NCBI RefSeq assembly: GCF_002157875.1
Contig: NZ_CP021376.1
Coordinates: 992,001 to 1,056,000, forward strand
Source: Oceanisphaera avium
GTDB taxonomy: Bacteria; Pseudomonadota; Gammaproteobacteria; Enterobacterales; Aeromonadaceae
Direction of reading: 5' to 3'
DNA: 64,000 nt
In this document: one piece after another, positions 47,545-56,118 of the stretch
Layout of the letters: every line of letters begins with the position of its first letter
Position numbering within the stretch: position 1 is the stretch's first letter
The notes under the pieces: model-generated
What the model saw: only the letters and a program-made list of their open reading frames with translations
What the model was told of the DNA's origin: nothing
The model's database searches: none
Program-made: the position numbers and the translations under genes

Positions 47545-48843
47545 TTATACGACGAGCGCCATTTGTTTATGTATTTCACTTTCTTTCTTTAATGGTTTAG
47601 ATGACGCATTTAACTTTTCAATATCATTTAATAGAGCCACTAAAGACCTACCGACGGCATAAGCTAAGTTAACAGGGACGGCATTACCTATTTGCTTATA
47701 TTGTGCAGTCAATGGGCCAGAAAAAATCCAGGCATCTGGGAAGGTTTGAATTCTTGCGTATTCCCTTACAGTTAATGGTCGATTTTCTTCTGGATGACAC
47801 CTTTCAGTTTGTTTTTGTGCTGGTGAACAAGTTAATGTAAGGCAAGGCTCATCCCATGATAAGCGCCTTGCCATACCTGTTTTTCCTCCACCCAGAAAGT
47901 AGCTTTTTTTCATATATTCACGTTGTAGATCATCTGATAGATCGCGCCAATACCCACCCTGAGGTACTTTAGCTAGAATTTCGGCTTTTCTTTTTGGGTA
48001 AGTCTGGCCTTCTGATTTAGGCGTATCGGTATCAAATAAGTCGCCTTTTTTCAAGGCATCGCGCATAGTCATTATTCTTGTATATGGAGAAGGCCAGTTA
48101 AACTTAACAAAAGGTGCTAAATCTTTTCGAATGCCTATCAAAAACAGTCTTTCTCTTTTTTGAGGGACTTGATAGAAAACAGCCTTAAGAACTCTAGGGT
48201 CAACAAGCTCATAACCTATTTCATCTATAACATTGGTGATAGATTCAAGTGTTTTTCCATCATCATGTTTCAGCAACCCTCGAACATTCTCAGCTACAAT
48301 TACTTTTGGGTTTGTTTCTTTTACAGCTCTTGCAAACTCAAAGAATAGAGTGCCTCGAGTATCCTCAAATCCTAATTTTTTACCTGCATAAGAAAAGGCT
48401 TGGCAAGGAAATCCGCCTGATAAAATATCAACTTGATCTCTATGTTTAGAGAATTCAACGTTAGCGACATCACCCTCTACAACATTCCATAAAGGCCGGT
48501 TTGCACGCAATGTATTACAAGCATGTCTATCAAACTCATTCAACAACAAAGATTGAAACCCAGCTTTCTCAAGCCCTAACGCTAAACCACCTGCACCAGC
48601 AAAAAGTTCAACTAACTTGTAGTCCCTATCTGGTTTAATAGTGACTTCTTCATCCCATTTACTATTAAACAATAGCTGAGCTTGTTCAAAATGTTCAATT
48701 TGAGAACGATGATATACACGGTAGTTATTATCAGGGTGCCTTTGCGGCACTAATGTACCATTGCTATCCCATCTTCTTAATGTTTCTTTAGAAACACTTA
48801 AAATATCAGCTACTTGAGCGATTGAGTAATAGTCAGGAATCAT
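47545..48843 (-). CDS. C5-cytosine DNA methyltransferase with MerR-like N-terminus
   Basis: The modification enzyme of a type II system. Motif I is FAGAGGLALG (81-90), motif IV is GGFPCQAFS with the catalytic Cys near 147, motif VI is ENVRGL, motif VIII is QKRERLFLIG and motif X is QIGNAVPVN. The first 55 residues form a MerR-type helix-turn-helix (YYSIAQVADILSVSKETLRRWD). Such domains in some C5 methyltransferases repress their own promoter. The ATG at 48843 is preferred to an upstream TTG. It follows the endonuclease gene in the same cassette. Confidence 0.92.
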   Translation of the reverse strand: MIPDYYSIAQVADILSVSKETLRRWDSNGTLVPQRHPDNNYRVYHRSQIEHFEQAQLLFNSKWDEEVTIKPDRDYKLVELFAGAGGLALGLEKAGFQSLLLNEFDRHACNTLRANRPLWNVVEGDVANVEFSKHRDQVDILSGGFPCQAFSYAGKKLGFEDTRGTLFFEFARAVKETNPKVIVAENVRGLLKHDDGKTLESITNVIDEIGYELVDPRVLKAVFYQVPQKRERLFLIGIRKDLAPFVKFNWPSPYTRIMTMRDALKKGDLFDTDTPKSEGQTYPKRKAEILAKVPQGGYWRDLSDDLQREYMKKSYFLGGGKTGMARRLSWDEPCLTLTCSPAQKQTERCHPEENRPLTVREYARIQTFPDAWIFSGPLTAQYKQIGNAVPVNLAYAVGRSLVALLNDIEKLNASSKPLKKESEIHKQMALVV

Positions 48844-48877
48844 CTCGTTTACCCGTAAACATTTGCAATATGCATGC

Positions 48878-48906
48878 ACTGTATGCAAATACAGCCGACC
48901 TGTCAA
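48878..48906 (-). promoter_or_regulatory. Internal promoter for the methyltransferase
   Basis: On the minus strand TTGACA (48901-48906) and TACAGT (48878-48883) are 17 bases apart. This lies just after the endonuclease stop and 35 bases before the methyltransferase ATG. TTTGCATACA and TATTGCAAA form a dyad around the -10 box, a good target for the MerR-like domain. Confidence 0.55.
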
Positions 48907-48909
48907 ACC

Positions 48910-49626
48910 TTAGTCATGGTTACTCAATTCTTTTATTTGATCTGTTGCTGCTAGCCTCTTGATTACTTCATCGAACTCTTTGCTAAAATCAGCTTCAACA
49001 GCAACTGAGCCTATAGCATCAAGTAAGTCATCGTAAAATTCAGGGTCACCTGTTAATCGATGCCAAAATTCCTGTCCTATAAATACTGGATAATGATGAT
49101 TCTTGGTGATTTTCTTATAGAAATTGCTTAGGTCTTGAGGTTTTCCGTATATAACCCCCACAATGAGATCTTGATGCGTAATTCTTAGATTATTCGTCCT
49201 AGAAAGATGGATTACATCTGTAAAATGACCTGCAATTGTTTGGACATCATCTTTGTTGATTGTGTTCGGGCCAGATTTTAATTGGCAGTATTTTCTGTGA
49301 CCGTCCACTTGGTCAATAAACTCAATATCAATTCCATTTGTTGTGCTTCCAAATGTACCAAGCACTTCATTAGTAAACTTTTGAATTCCAGTACCGAAAA
49401 TTGTTGTAACTGATGTCCCTAACACTCGCGGCAAAAGAAGAACTCTTGCAATACTTTCTGGAGAGGAATTTCCAGTAAGAAAATTTGCTAAATAAACGGC
49501 AGTAAAATGGTTGATATTAAACTCATTTGGATTTATTAACTTTTCAGTATTAGCAATATGCGATTTTGCAAAACTTTCAGTAAACCATTCTTTCGCATCG
49601 CTTAAAATTTTGTCTTTATCTAACAT
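48910..49626 (-). CDS. Type II restriction endonuclease (EcoO109I/PmeII-like)
   Basis: The cognate nuclease of the methyltransferase next to it. The core reads TNGIDIEFID (Asp100, Glu102) followed by RKYCQLKSGPNTINKDDV (Gln115-x-Lys117). This is a PD-(D/E)xK-type active site that I associate with the EcoO109I/PmeII group, whose partners are also C5 methyltransferases. The target site cannot be read from the sequence. Length 238 aa. It comes first in the cassette and the methyltransferase second. Confidence 0.78.
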   Translation of the reverse strand: MLDKDKILSDAKEWFTESFAKSHIANTEKLINPNEFNINHFTAVYLANFLTGNSSPESIARVLLLPRVLGTSVTTIFGTGIQKFTNEVLGTFGSTTNGIDIEFIDQVDGHRKYCQLKSGPNTINKDDVQTIAGHFTDVIHLSRTNNLRITHQDLIVGVIYGKPQDLSNFYKKITKNHHYPVFIGQEFWHRLTGDPEFYDDLLDAIGSVAVEADFSKEFDEVIKRLAATDQIKELSNHD

Positions 49627-49662
49627 AAATTAACTCATTTAATTTTTATAAAATGCGGCTCA

Positions 49663-49740
49663 TAACGTCGTCAACACGCGCGGCTTTGGAGTGAAGGCGA
49701 AGCCGGAACGAAAAAGCTGTCGCCGTGCTTGGCCTTGTTA
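49663..49740 (-). repeat. attC4
   Basis: 78-base attC with ends TAACGTCG and GGCCTTGTTAGGC (full GTTRRRY core) and arms GGCTTTG / GAAGCC. Confidence 0.9.
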
Positions 49741-49752
49741 GGCCAGAAGTTA

Positions 49753-50250
49753 TCACTCCCCATCTTTGTCATCATTAATATCTGTGAACGGTATTGCTGG
49801 GTAATTTGCCTGTATCTTTGCGATATCAGGAGCGGTATACCACTTAACAGGTGCTATTTTACTGGCACCATCTATTACCTCTTGAGCCCCTTTCGTTAAC
49901 CGTGTTCCACCAACCCCCCAATGCTCTGCGTAGGTTAGATTCTTAGATATTTCATCTATAAAGCTCTGTGCAACAGCTTTGTTAATTGGCTTTGTATAAT
50001 TTTTGACTTGGATTCTTACATCAATTTGAGCGTTTGATAGAGCAGTTGTAGATTCACCCCGCACAACAATTTCATCAAGTTTTTGTGATAGGTTGTGAGG
50101 GCATTTTAGGGCTATATCCACCCCACCCTCTGGCGTAGTGGTGGTGTTTGCTCTTATGACCTCTATGCTTGGCTCGTGAACACCTAAGTTTGAGAATATT
50201 GCGGTAACCGCAAGCTCACCTTTTCTACCTTTCTCAGAATTCTTAGACAT
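49753..50250 (-). CDS. Restriction-endonuclease-like protein (PD-(D/E)xK)
   Basis: A 165-aa cassette protein. It starts GRKGELAVTAIFSNLGV, with the Gly-x-x-Gly-Glu of Mrr/VRR-like nuclease folds. The centre has EGGVDIAL (Asp) and DVRIQVKNYTKP (Gln-x-Lys), giving the order E...D...QxK of the nuclease superfamily. The ATG at 50250 has GGTGA six bases upstream. It follows, by 4 bases, an unknown partner gene in the same cassette. Nuclease activity is inferred. Confidence 0.62.
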   Translation of the reverse strand: MSKNSEKGRKGELAVTAIFSNLGVHEPSIEVIRANTTTTPEGGVDIALKCPHNLSQKLDEIVVRGESTTALSNAQIDVRIQVKNYTKPINKAVAQSFIDEISKNLTYAEHWGVGGTRLTKGAQEVIDGASKIAPVKWYTAPDIAKIQANYPAIPFTDINDDKDGE

Positions 50251-50254
50251 ATTT

Positions 50255-50674
50255 TCACCCGACCACAAGCTTTATACTGATATCGTCAGAATATTGAGAC
50301 TCTTTTTCTTTAAGGATTTCTCTTATCTTCAGCCAAATTAGAAGATTGGAAAACTCCTCGTCCAGCGCTTTGGAAACAAGTAGTCCATCTTTGGTCTGAA
50401 GCTTTACCTCTTCAACAAATCTAACCAGAGTATTGTCAACATGCCGCAAAATATTTTCCACATAGCTGAGGCTTTCATCTTTTATGATAGATACAGGTAT
50501 ATCAGCTTCCTCGCCCTTTGATTCCTTGATTTCCAGCTCAGAGATAAAATCATTTTCTTCGATCCAATCGACAAGCTCGTCAGGAATATATGCTGCCAAA
50601 ACGTTTTCCGAGCTCTCATCTATGGGTATTTCATCTTCAAGATCATATCTGACTAATATTAGTTTTTTTGACAT
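50255..50674 (-). CDS. Unknown acidic protein, partner of the nuclease-like gene
   Basis: A 139-aa acidic, probably helical protein beginning KKLILVRYDLEDEIPID. I do not recognise it. A good AAGGA precedes the ATG. It is the first gene of a two-gene cassette, and its stop lies 4 bases before the start of the nuclease-like gene, which suggests that the two work together, perhaps as inhibitor and nuclease. Confidence 0.6.
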   Translation of the reverse strand: MSKKLILVRYDLEDEIPIDESSENVLAAYIPDELVDWIEENDFISELEIKESKGEEADIPVSIIKDESLSYVENILRHVDNTLVRFVEEVKLQTKDGLLVSKALDEEFSNLLIWLKIREILKEKESQYSDDISIKLVVG

Positions 50675-50718
50675 AGAAAGATTCCTTCTGGCATTGCCAC
50701 TAAATTTGAATATCAGCC

Positions 50719-50768
50719 TAACGCTTCAATCAACCGCCGCGTTAGCGGTCGATTGGATTGACTTGTTA
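50719..50768 (-). repeat. attC5
   Basis: Very short (50-base) attC, ends TAACGC and GACTTGTTAAA, arms AACCGCCGC / GCGGTCGATT. The last 13 codons of the FRG gene lie within it. Confidence 0.8.
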
Positions 50769-52045
50769 AATTTGAATTTGTCAGCCACATATTTAGCCGA
50801 ATTTTCTATATATGGAAAAACAGTACTCTCGTTGATATTAAGAAGATCCAATTCTTTCAATATAGATTTTTTATTCGTTATCGTAATTCTTGATATTTCT
50901 ATATCGGGCGTTCCACTTTCATCGAACACTGCATCTAGTCCGAACAATAGAAATGCTCCAGACTGAGAAGATATGCGATCGTTACTTTGCTTGCCCTTTA
51001 CGCAGATGATTTTTCGTAGATCATCTGGAACTATTCCTGGTTCGAAAAATGGTTTTTCTTCTCTAATAAAATGAATAAGACGCTTGATAGGAAGCTGATC
51101 ATTAAATTTATTCCCATCAAATCCGATCAAGTCTTTTTCTGTTTGAGGAAGCCTAGCTAGATTGGATATACAACTTGCTACATCGGAGTCGAAATATTTT
51201 ATGGTTTTCCTTAGCATCGAAAAAACCACCACCTCTCCATCTTCATCTAACGAAGACTTACATGCAAAATAAAGGGCAATCAGAGGGTTAGATGTAATAT
51301 CTAACAGCCTCGTAGGTAACGAGTAATGTTGCATTCGTACCAAGCTATCTAATGTATAAACATCGGACTGAAAATCATTTGAATTAGAAACCAACAACTC
51401 TCTGTATAATACATGTTCATTATCTTTATATAGATAATTCCCATCTTCGTCTTTTCTAAACAAAGATGGCTCTAACTTATATCTTTTCTTACTAGAATGA
51501 CCGCGATAGAACACCTCACAGCCTTCATCTTTATTAAGTAACAATACTTTTCCAATGAAGCCTTGAACTTTGCTGATTTTTGGATTGGTTGACTTTTCAG
51601 ATGTAGGTCTCTCTGGTTTACTTTTCATTGACTCGTGTTCTGGATCAATAATTCCAGATGCTCTGAGTCTGGTAAACAAATCCTCATCTTTTACTGCCCA
51701 ATGAGTTCTATTCATCTCCCAGCCGCGAATATCCAGTAATGGTGCTATAGGAAGAATCTGTTGAAATGGTATAGGGGCAATGTCTTCTTGAAACTCAAAT
51801 TCAATAAGTATGCTACGACCATGCTCTTTTATAGATGTTAAGTACCCAACCCTAACATCTGAATACTCACCTTCGTACGCAAATAAACAAGGATAACTTT
51901 TAAGATTTTGGATATGCATTTCGCTCAATCCCTTGAGGGCGAACGCAATATCTTCATTCGTATACTCAAGGAATCGGCTCTTATCATACTCATAAAAGCC
52001 TTGCTCCCAAGCTCCATCCATAGCTGTTACGAGTAAGTTATACAT
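50726..52045 (-). CDS. FRG-domain protein with N-terminal adaptor
   Basis: A 439-aa protein. Residues about 178-262 are an FRG domain: VFYRGHSSKKRYKLEPSL, a Glu in NEHVLYRELL, then QHYSLPTRLLDITSNPLIAL. FRG proteins occur in bacterial defence and toxin contexts; their reaction is not settled, although the fold resembles ADP-ribosyl-type enzymes. Residues 1-135 form a separate domain (LEYTNEDIAFALKGL, MNRTHWAVKDEDLF) that I have seen fused to other effectors, so it may be a sensor or adaptor. The C-terminus reads into attC5. Confidence 0.8.
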   Translation of the reverse strand: MYNLLVTAMDGAWEQGFYEYDKSRFLEYTNEDIAFALKGLSEMHIQNLKSYPCLFAYEGEYSDVRVGYLTSIKEHGRSILIEFEFQEDIAPIPFQQILPIAPLLDIRGWEMNRTHWAVKDEDLFTRLRASGIIDPEHESMKSKPERPTSEKSTNPKISKVQGFIGKVLLLNKDEGCEVFYRGHSSKKRYKLEPSLFRKDEDGNYLYKDNEHVLYRELLVSNSNDFQSDVYTLDSLVRMQHYSLPTRLLDITSNPLIALYFACKSSLDEDGEVVVFSMLRKTIKYFDSDVASCISNLARLPQTEKDLIGFDGNKFNDQLPIKRLIHFIREEKPFFEPGIVPDDLRKIICVKGKQSNDRISSQSGAFLLFGLDAVFDESGTPDIEISRITITNKKSILKELDLLNINESTVFPYIENSAKYVADKFKFNKSIQSTANAAVD

Positions 52046-52070
52046 CTGGTGTTTAGTTCCTTAGTAAATT

Positions 52071-52140
52071 TAACGCTGCCAACACAGGCGAGCGTCAGCG
52101 AGTCCAGCCAGCTTGCTGGCGTTTGTGATTGGCCTTGTTA
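52071..52140 (-). repeat. attC6
   Basis: 70-base attC of the common type with one change (TAACGCTGCC) and end GGCCTTGTTAAA. Confidence 0.93.
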
Positions 52141-52147
52141 AATTTCA

Positions 52148-52226
<79 letters not shown>

Positions 52227-52229
52227 ATA

Positions 52230-52820
52230 TTACAACAACGAAACAATAAGTGAACCTATTGATGCAATTGATGCGGCTGTTGGTAAAGAACCAATTAATG
52301 CATTTACAACAGCCTTACTTGGCTTCTCACTTTTGCACTGTTCTTCTATTACGCCCACAACTTCTATAGCTTCTGCTTTCTCTTGAGTTGATAATTCGAG
52401 TCGGTTTATCTCTGCCTTTAAGGCCTTAATACTTTCGGACAAATCATTATTGACATTTACAATGTTGTTAGAATTATCCGTTGAATTATTATTCACCCTA
52501 GCGTTTGGACCATTAATATTATAAGTAATAGATTGGATCGCTTTTTCAGCCTCTGGCAGTCCGAGTTTTTTTACCTTCATTTGATAGTGAGCCGGAATTA
52601 CTCCACCAGCTCCTTCGTGAAAGCCAGGATCAATAACTTGGAATGTTTCAGTGCCACCATTAGACATTACACGCTGAATTAAATCATTAGGTTCAACTAA
52701 GACATCTGACCTCATTAAGTAAATTCCTTTACTCTGGACGCTAGCATTCATTTCGGGGCTTTTAGTGCCATCAGATTTTAAAACTTGGATCTTGTCTTTA
52801 TTCATACTCGAAAATGGCAT
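52230..52820 (-). CDS. Protein with amyloid/RHIM-like motif, partner of RES gene
   Basis: A 196-aa protein. Residues 1-90 look like a small mixed domain. Residues 101-118 read NINGPNARVNNNSTDNSN, closely resembling short amyloid-signalling (RHIM-like) motifs reported in bacterial immune proteins (G-x-N-A-R-V-N-x-x-S-x-D-x-S). A coiled coil follows (about 125-165). The end is hydrophobic (GSLPTAASIASIGSLIVSLL). GGAGGG precedes the ATG. It follows the RES gene by 41 bases in the same cassette. A signalling or oligomerising role is inferred. Confidence 0.65.
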   Translation of the reverse strand: MPFSSMNKDKIQVLKSDGTKSPEMNASVQSKGIYLMRSDVLVEPNDLIQRVMSNGGTETFQVIDPGFHEGAGGVIPAHYQMKVKKLGLPEAEKAIQSITYNINGPNARVNNNSTDNSNNIVNVNNDLSESIKALKAEINRLELSTQEKAEAIEVVGVIEEQCKSEKPSKAVVNALIGSLPTAASIASIGSLIVSLL

Positions 52821-52861
52821 GAAGCCCTCCTTTGCAATTTAACAGCTAATTAGGTGCTAGC

Positions 52862-54139
52862 TCAATCACTATCAATCAGTTCCGACAACACTTTTACCGC
52901 TTTTACCGCATGTAAGTTAATAGATTCGCTTTCACAAAGTAATACTGGATCGATTGAGTAACCTTTATATTTAAAACCAGAAAAATACTTCTCATCTGAA
53001 AAAAACTGCTCCACTGAGCAACCATGAGGATAATAGATCTCCCCATCGTCATTTTGTGTTACCGAGTACTCAGGAAACAAAACTACATTTTTCCCCCTAC
53101 CACCCCTTTGAACCGAAGAAAATGCGATGCCATGTACTTGATTCAGAAAGTTAACTCTTAAAACCTCGAAAAACAACTGAGTTAATCTATAAGTTTTGGC
53201 GTCTCCTGCGGTAGAAGGTTTTACCAGCTCCGAATATAGCTGACTAAAAAAGTAAACGGAGTCGATTTTATTGCCTAGACCTTCTTGGAAAGGATCTTGG
53301 TGCCAGCCAATATCGGAGGGCTTGATCTTTTGAAATGCGTCTAAATCGATTAACTTAAAACCATTTATTGCTTTGAAAGCGCATGTAGCGATTTTTACTC
53401 CAGCTATTGGCCTCAACTCTGCTTGACATGTCTCTCTATCCAGTGCGCCATAGAATGCAGAAACCCCGCTCGGTGTCATTCTCTGTTCAGAGGCTATCTC
53501 AACTGGTGGTGGTCCTAGTTGACGAAAAGGAGCGAGTTTAATATCTTCCTTTTCTTTATTGCTATTAAATATCCTGCCACGGTACAGGATAGATCCTTTA
53601 TTTATCCTTTTAAGGTATTTATTTACAAGCTTACCGCTTTCAACTGCAGGAGAAAGTATTGACTCAATTAAGGATGTGATTTCTCTATTTGAATATCTAT
53701 ATTCATGATTTAGCTTATTAACAAAAATAGACCATTTCAATGAATGTGATGAGCAAGTATCCTCAGGATAACGGAAAGAATCAACCAAGGAAATCAGAGG
53801 CTCTTTTCTGAAGAAATAATTTATATAATCGAGTAATTCATCAAAAAACATGTTGTTGAAAAAACTTTCATACCACTGAAAGAATTCGTAACCATCGGAA
53901 TAAATAGTAATATCTTCGTGAGCGTGATAATAATGTCCTTGCAGCTTGCTATAGAAGGAAAGAGGAGTTAGTAACTCTTCAAGCTTGGACTTTATGTATT
54001 CAAACATGGTATCTCGTTGTAGCGTGAAGTTTTCATTATCACCACAATAGCTACAAACAGAACTTTTACCATTATCGCGAATATACTTTTCAAGTGAGTA
54101 GATTGAAGCGCAACGTGAACAGACTAATTTTTCGCTCAA
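52862..54139 (-). CDS. RES-domain protein with zinc ribbon and HEPN-like N-terminus
   Basis: A protein of about 425 aa. Two CxxC pairs near the N-terminus (CSRC, CSYC) form a zinc ribbon. Helices follow, like the HEPN/RES N-terminal domains. The C-terminal RES domain has the invariant Arg in ILYRGRIF, the Glu in SAFYGALDRETCQAELRP and the Ser in IAFSSVQRG. RES enzymes of RES-Xre toxin systems break down NAD+. The TTG at 54139 is preferred since GGAG lies 6 bases upstream. No Xre-type antitoxin is nearby; its cassette partner carries an amyloid-like motif. Confidence 0.8.
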   Translation of the reverse strand: MSEKLVCSRCASIYSLEKYIRDNGKSSVCSYCGDNENFTLQRDTMFEYIKSKLEELLTPLSFYSKLQGHYYHAHEDITIYSDGYEFFQWYESFFNNMFFDELLDYINYFFRKEPLISLVDSFRYPEDTCSSHSLKWSIFVNKLNHEYRYSNREITSLIESILSPAVESGKLVNKYLKRINKGSILYRGRIFNSNKEKEDIKLAPFRQLGPPPVEIASEQRMTPSGVSAFYGALDRETCQAELRPIAGVKIATCAFKAINGFKLIDLDAFQKIKPSDIGWHQDPFQEGLGNKIDSVYFFSQLYSELVKPSTAGDAKTYRLTQLFFEVLRVNFLNQVHGIAFSSVQRGGRGKNVVLFPEYSVTQNDDGEIYYPHGCSVEQFFSDEKYFSGFKYKGYSIDPVLLCESESINLHAVKAVKVLSELIDSD

Positions 54140-54174
54140 AATACACTCCAATAGTTCAAGATGTGTCTCTCACC

Positions 54175-54230
54175 TAACGCCCGCATCATAGGCCGCAGCG
54201 GCAGCTGCGGTCCTATGCATGCGTTTGTTA
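54175..54230 (-). repeat. attC7
   Basis: 56-base attC with strong arms CATAGGCCGC / GCGGTCCTATG around GCAGCTGC, ends TAACGCCCGC and GCGTTTGTTATG. Confidence 0.9.
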
Positions 54231-54296
54231 TGTGTAAGATTTTTACAACAAATCCACCAATATCTTGCAACATATAAACCAAATATATTGTTGAAT

Positions 54297-55775
54297 CTAA
54301 TTGTAGTTTTTAGTTTTTGCTGAAAGAGCAGCAACTAGCAGTCCAACTGACATAACCCCAAAAAATGACATAAAAGATCCAGCCAGGTTTATTACATCAT
54401 GACTCTGCTGTATTTCTTTGATCGTAATATTGGTGAATGCTTGAAAGGAAAATATTAACGAGTCACCTAATTCCATGTGCGTACATGATGACTCATTAAA
54501 GTATCCAAATAAAGAAAAGCTCATAATGGCAAACAACGAAAATAGGATTATATTAAAAGGACGTTCACCATATCCCCAATATACTTCTTGAAATGCCATC
54601 CATATGAAACTTAAGAAAGAGAATATGCGTCCCCCGATCTTGCTCCGACTATCCAAGCTAGAAAACGTGTTCCATAGACCTTTCCTTTTTTCCTTTTTCT
54701 CAAGGTAGAAATGCTTACCAGCAAGATCGGGGAAACCTAGATGAGAGTAAATCATTTTTGCCGATTGATTAAACCTTCCTCGCTCTGCAAAAGACCCATC
54801 ATTTATATCTAGATGTTCAAAGCAACAATCTGATACCTCAGTATCTTTAAGTCTTAATTTCAAAGTTTTTTCTCGAATCGACGAGCGATATAGCTTCGAA
54901 TCACTCAAGCTGATCTTCGATTCACAATACTCAAAAACACATTCAGACAAATCTCCCTTGCTAACATGAATCTCAATAGAGCATTGGTGGAATGTTGCAG
55001 CATGGACATTTCCAACAATATTCACGTTGCGCAATGTAGAGTACGAAATATCTTGAAAACTGGTAATAATCGGATTTATGAGAGTGATATTATCAACATT
55101 TGTAAACTCAAGGTTTTTCTCACCCACAACACCATCTACAACCGTTACACCCCCACCACCTAACTTCAACAATTCAAGGCTTGGCGGAGAAATAGGTCTA
55201 TTAGTCGAAGATAATATTTCATCGATAGTAACACTGGGCATAAAATAGGGTATATAAAATTGAATACTTGAATTGCTATTTATGTAAGTTGATGTCTGGC
55301 AAGATCGTCCTGAAGGAGTAAGACATCTAACAAAATCTTTAATACATGAACGGCTTGCGTGAAATACCCAGCTCTTATTTTTAGAAGCCCAATCAATATA
55401 GCTATAAAACTCAACCGATCTAGTTACCTTTTTCTTTCTTACTTGTTTCTCATTCTTCTTTATAAAACAGTGACGTAGAATTGGCTGGGCAGGCTCATTA
55501 GGATGCAAGCGTAAACTAACATCATGCTCGACAAATCTAATTGATTGACCATAGTGCCTAATGAAACGTGCAGGCCCATGAAAAATCAAATCTTGTCTTG
55601 TTAGCCCAGATTGTTCTGAAAGCCAAATAGAAAAGAATGGCAGAGTCTCAAAAAGAAAATCCACAATACGAGGGAAATCATACTCCCTTCTCCAATTATT
55701 AAACTCTTCATCAGTCCAGGTGAGCCAGTCATCTGGGGACAGTTCAAGCTTTTCTTCTAACACCCTGTCGCTCAT
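54297..55775 (-). CDS. Beta-helix protein with C-terminal two-helix ion-channel-like domain
   Basis: A 492-aa protein. The middle (about 215-330) has repeated short segments such as FQDISYSTLRNVNIVG and LSECVFEYCESKISLSDSKL, like pentapeptide or right-handed beta-helix repeats. The C-terminus has two membrane helices (IILFSLFAIMSFSLFGYF and SFMSFFGVMSVGLLVAAL) flanking a pore-like SLIFSFQAFTNIT loop, as in two-helix potassium channels. A sensor coupled to a membrane pore is inferred. The ATG at 55775 is chosen; a TTG lies 12 bases upstream. Confidence 0.62.
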   Translation of the reverse strand: MSDRVLEEKLELSPDDWLTWTDEEFNNWRREYDFPRIVDFLFETLPFFSIWLSEQSGLTRQDLIFHGPARFIRHYGQSIRFVEHDVSLRLHPNEPAQPILRHCFIKKNEKQVRKKKVTRSVEFYSYIDWASKNKSWVFHASRSCIKDFVRCLTPSGRSCQTSTYINSNSSIQFYIPYFMPSVTIDEILSSTNRPISPPSLELLKLGGGGVTVVDGVVGEKNLEFTNVDNITLINPIITSFQDISYSTLRNVNIVGNVHAATFHQCSIEIHVSKGDLSECVFEYCESKISLSDSKLYRSSIREKTLKLRLKDTEVSDCCFEHLDINDGSFAERGRFNQSAKMIYSHLGFPDLAGKHFYLEKKEKRKGLWNTFSSLDSRSKIGGRIFSFLSFIWMAFQEVYWGYGERPFNIILFSLFAIMSFSLFGYFNESSCTHMELGDSLIFSFQAFTNITIKEIQQSHDVINLAGSFMSFFGVMSVGLLVAALSAKTKNYN

Positions 55776-55802
55776 ACCACCACGCAAAATATATTTTCAT
55801 CT

Positions 55803-55837
55803 ATTTAGTTAGTATGTTGTGAACATACTAACTAAAT
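55803..55837. promoter_or_regulatory. Perfect 16-bp inverted repeat upstream of the channel-like gene
   Basis: ATTTAGTTAGTATGTT and its exact complement are separated by GTG. It lies 28 bases before the 54.3-55.8 kb gene. It may be an operator or a hairpin that blocks read-through from upstream cassettes; there is no T run. Confidence 0.6.
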
Positions 55838-55904
55838 CATATCGATCTCTGTAGAGGTTTTCTTATTGCTGACAGAGGACAGTTTACTTTGAGCTAAATA
55901 CACA

Positions 55905-56006
55905 TAACGCCCGAAACAGGCGAATTTATGGAGGCGATTGTTTTGTGCCAAGCTTTTCCGGCACAAAACGAGCGCCGGAGTAAATTTCGCATGGTTACGA
56001 TTGTTA
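55905..56006 (-). repeat. attC8
   Basis: 102-base attC. It has an inner perfect stem TTTTGTGCC / GGCACAAAA and outer arms GCGAATTTATGGAGGCG / CGCCGGAGTAAATTTCGC. Ends TAACGCCCG and CGATTGTTATAG. Confidence 0.85.
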
Positions 56007-56118
56007 TAGAAAACGAAGACGCGCACTTTGAGCCACCGCTGCACTTGTAATTAACAAAACCCACGAATAAGCCAAAGCCTGCGGCACCTACTATTTTGTA
56101 AACTGCCAAATCAGCCAC
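56007..56118 (-). CDS. Possible small membrane peptide
   Basis: A GTG at 56118 opens a frame reading ADLAVYKIVGAAGFGLFVGF, one membrane helix, then a Cys-rich stretch, that continues into attC8. Its only support is that the roughly 300-base cassette has no other frame. The start lacks a good ribosome site. The rest of the cassette (56119-56305) shows nothing I can name. Confidence 0.3.
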
